A stretch of 8,445 nucleotides of DNA from Bacteroidales bacterium (GTDB taxonomy: Bacteria > Bacteroidota > Bacteroidia > Bacteroidales > ML635J-15): NCBI GenBank assembly GCA_007130555.1, contig SLSH01000387.1, positions 1 to 8,445 of the forward strand, read 5' to 3'. Numbering within the stretch: the first letter of the stretch is position 1; every line of letters begins with the position of its first letter. This document shows, piece by piece, positions 7,708 through 8,445 of this stretch. The position numbers were made by a program, and so were the translations under genes. The notes under the pieces were generated by a model, which saw nothing but the letters and a program-made list of their open reading frames with translations, was not told the origin of the DNA and ran no database searches.

Positions 7708-8181
7708 TTATCTTCTTCCGGGCTTTCCTTTATCAGGAGGCCCCCCCTTTTGTTTATCTTGACCTTTACCAGGTTTCCCGGGAGTTTTGCTCTGTTTTTG
7801 ACGATAGTGTGATTGTGGATTTAAACCTTCGGGTAATTCTTCCTGGTTTAATTTTCTTAAATTGTGATGAGAAAACTCAGCAGGCAGAACATCTACAGTA
7901 ATCCATCTCCCTTCTATGGGATAAGTGTATATGCTTTGATTCAGGTCATAATAAACACCAATGCTTGGAAAAAAAACATAACGTGTTTTTGCTCTGTAAC
8001 CATGTGCAGGAGCCCAGGGTGGAGGACCTTTTTTTACATGGGACCCTGTTTTAGGAGGAGGTCCCGGAGTGGGCTTAAATAAAGAACAAGAATCAAAACT
8101 AATAATAAAAATAAACAGTAATACAGGAAAAAATAATCTGCCAATACTATTACTTTTAAATGATATCAATTTGTTTTTCAT
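7708..8181 (-). CDS. Small proline-rich lipoprotein of unknown function
   Basis: This is a 157-residue predicted lipoprotein. Its basic N-terminus is followed by a hydrophobic stretch (16-28) and a lipobox-like ISFDSC, giving Cys32 as the lipidated residue. After Cys32 come SLFK and a proline-rich spacer. There is no acidic stretch at +2 to +5, so the known Bacteroidetes surface-export signal is absent and a periplasmic face is more likely. The core, about 52-103, contains GPPPWAPAHGYRAK, then VYYD (76-79), IYTY and GRW. This pattern resembles small hypothetical exported proteins in other bacteria that share an APAHGYRAK...YYD...YFY..G.W layout; no function is known to me. The last 28 residues are a low-complexity basic K/G/P tail, which could bind polyanions or peptidoglycan (speculative). 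It has its own promoter and is convergent with the exonuclease gene. Confidence 0.82.
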   Translation of the reverse strand: MKNKLISFKSNSIGRLFFPVLLFIFIISFDSCSLFKPTPGPPPKTGSHVKKGPPPWAPAHGYRAKTRYVFFPSIGVYYDLNQSIYTYPIEGRWITVDVLPAEFSHHNLRKLNQEELPEGLNPQSHYRQKQSKTPGKPGKGQDKQKGGPPDKGKPGRR

Positions 8182-8220
8182 AGCGTTTTTCTTAAAATCA
8201 ATATAATTTAATAACTAAAT

Positions 8221-8252
8221 CAAAAATAAACATTAATTTTATTATAAACAAA
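8221..8252 (-). promoter_or_regulatory. Bacteroidetes-type promoter for the lipoprotein gene
   Basis: Read on the minus strand, TTTG (8252-8249) and TATTTTTG (8228-8221) are separated by 20 bp. This is a full match to TTTG-N19-21-TAnnTTTG. Transcription should begin near 8212-8216, giving a leader of roughly 30-35 nt before the ATG at 8181. The spacer is AT-rich, so the match is somewhat less surprising than in balanced DNA, but both boxes and spacing are exact and correctly placed. Confidence 0.65.
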
Positions 8253-8360
8253 AAAATCTTAAATACTTCTCTTAAAATTCAATCAGTAGAATGTAAATTA
8301 CTTCATTAATTTAATATTTAAAATCAATAGCGTCCTAAACGTTAAAAAAATGAGAGAAAT

Positions 8361-8391
8361 TTTTTAAAGTATCTCAAAGAGGTTATCTTTG
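8361..8391 (+). promoter_or_regulatory. Candidate internal IS promoter for the transposase
   Basis: TATCTTTG at 8384-8391 matches TAnnTTTG exactly. TTTT at 8361-8364 sits 19 bp upstream in place of TTTG (3 of 4). Transcription would start around 8396-8400, downstream of the left arm of the outer repeat, giving a leader of about 20 nt without the start-codon-blocking stem. Confidence 0.5.
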
Positions 8392-8393
8392 AG
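8373..8393 (+). repeat. Inner inverted repeat (8-bp perfect stem, 5-nt loop)
   Basis: CTCAAAGA (8373-8380) and TCTTTGAG (8386-8393) are perfect reverse complements around GGTTA. In RNA this gives a compact hairpin nested inside the outer repeat. In DNA it is a palindrome that overlaps the candidate -7 box and could serve as a protein binding site. There is no T-run after it, so it is not an intrinsic terminator. Confidence 0.75.
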
Positions 8394-8418
8394 TTGCTAA
8401 ACCAAAAAAAACTCTCTC

Positions 8419-8445
8419 ATGGCAAATGTAACATTATTTTCTCAG
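8419..8445 (+). CDS. IS4-family transposase, N-terminal fragment (continues past the window)
   Basis: Only nine codons are visible, encoding MANVTLFSQ. This is the opening I recall for Bacteroidetes IS4-type transposases with an N-terminal DUF4372 domain, which continue with a conserved lysine/histidine-rich segment and a DDE catalytic domain. The frame is closed upstream by TAA at 8398-8400, so ATG 8419 is the first possible start. An A8 run lies just before it (8404-8411) and no Shine-Dalgarno sequence is seen. The identification rests on a very short peptide plus the IS-like leader, and would be settled by the next 200 bases. Whether the element is intact cannot be known from this window. 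Confidence 0.7.

Larger units (their letters stand above)
8350..8420 (+). repeat. Outer inverted repeat enclosing the transposase leader
   Basis: ATGAGAGA at 8350-8357 is the perfect reverse complement of TCTCTCAT at 8413-8420. The right arm covers the first two bases of the transposase ATG (8419-8421). In an RNA started upstream of 8350 the arms can pair and hide the start codon. A five-codon open frame (ATG AGA GAA ATT TTT TAA, 8350-8367) also begins in the left arm. Confidence 0.7.
8330..8445 (+). mobile_element. Left end of an IS4-type insertion sequence, cut by the window edge
   Basis: The first nine codons of a transposase begin at 8419. Upstream the sequence changes from featureless AT-rich spacer to a structured leader starting around AGCGTCCTAAACG (from 8329). 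The exact left terminus and any target duplication cannot be fixed without the right end; the start given is an estimate within about 15 bp. The leader carries two nested inverted repeats and a promoter box, listed separately. The transposase is oriented left to right, away from the lipoprotein gene. Confidence 0.6.

Noticed and set aside
7684..7709. Possible bidirectional terminator between the exonuclease and lipoprotein genes (GGGCAAATCC with flanking A and T runs)
   Set aside because: Only two consecutive G-C pairs form around a five-base loop, and the flanking A/T pairing is interrupted. It is far weaker than the dnaN terminator, so I do not call it.
7864..8082. Plus-strand open frame of 72 codons inside the lipoprotein gene
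   Set aside because: The minus-strand gene has a lipobox, a family-like core and an exact promoter. The plus-strand frame has none of these.
8182..8329. AT-rich spacer searched for a small RNA, tRNA or CRISPR repeats
   Set aside because: Apart from the lipoprotein promoter there is only short AT-palindrome sequence such as that near 8305-8325, expected at this composition. No GC-containing stem or regularly spaced repeat is present.
1..8445. Search for a new defence or other multi-gene system
   Set aside because: All long genes except the lipoprotein and the DUF4340-like protein belong to familiar families in plausible housekeeping or envelope contexts. The IS leader is a regulatory device of a mobile element, not a new system of genes.

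Overview
The window looks like a chromosomal segment of a low-GC member of the Bacteroidetes, probably Bacteroidia. Three things point there: gliding-type ABC genes gldF and gldG, Bacteroidetes-type promoters of the form TTTG-N20-TAnnTTTG, and AT-rich, Shine-Dalgarno-poor sequence before most start codons. The genus cannot be read from the sequence.

Positions 1-1943 hold three co-oriented genes. The first is the 3' part of a cytosolic GT-B glycosyltransferase whose start lies outside the window. The second is an AhpD-like carboxymuconolactone decarboxylase family protein with a CxxC redox motif. The third is a 2H phosphoesterase of the ThpR (RNA 2',3'-cyclic phosphodiesterase) type. Gaps of 21 and 30 bp allow a common transcript.

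Positions 2021-6901 form a likely transcription unit. A promoter matching the Bacteroidetes consensus precedes gldF (ABC-2 type permease), gldG (auxiliary membrane-anchored protein) and a DUF4340-like membrane-anchored protein. These three are almost contiguous and should form one envelope complex, but the ATPase subunit is not in the window. After 72 bp comes dnaN, the DNA polymerase III sliding clamp, which ends in a strong A-tract/hairpin/T-tract terminator.

Positions 6916-7683 encode a DEDDh 3'-5' exonuclease with an ExoX-like C-terminal module. It starts only 14 bp after the terminator. Convergent to it, at 7708-8181 on the minus strand, is a small proline-rich lipoprotein with its own well-matched promoter (8221-8252).

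From about 8330 to the window edge is the left end of an insertion sequence. The first nine codons of an IS4-type transposase begin at 8419. The 5' leader contains two nested perfect 8-bp inverted repeats. The outer one covers the transposase start codon, and a TAnnTTTG promoter box lies inside the loop region. This arrangement would silence transposase translation on read-through transcripts while allowing it from the element's own promoter. It is the most unusual non-coding structure here. Otherwise the window is mostly recognisable housekeeping and envelope genes, and I do not see a convincing new multi-gene system.
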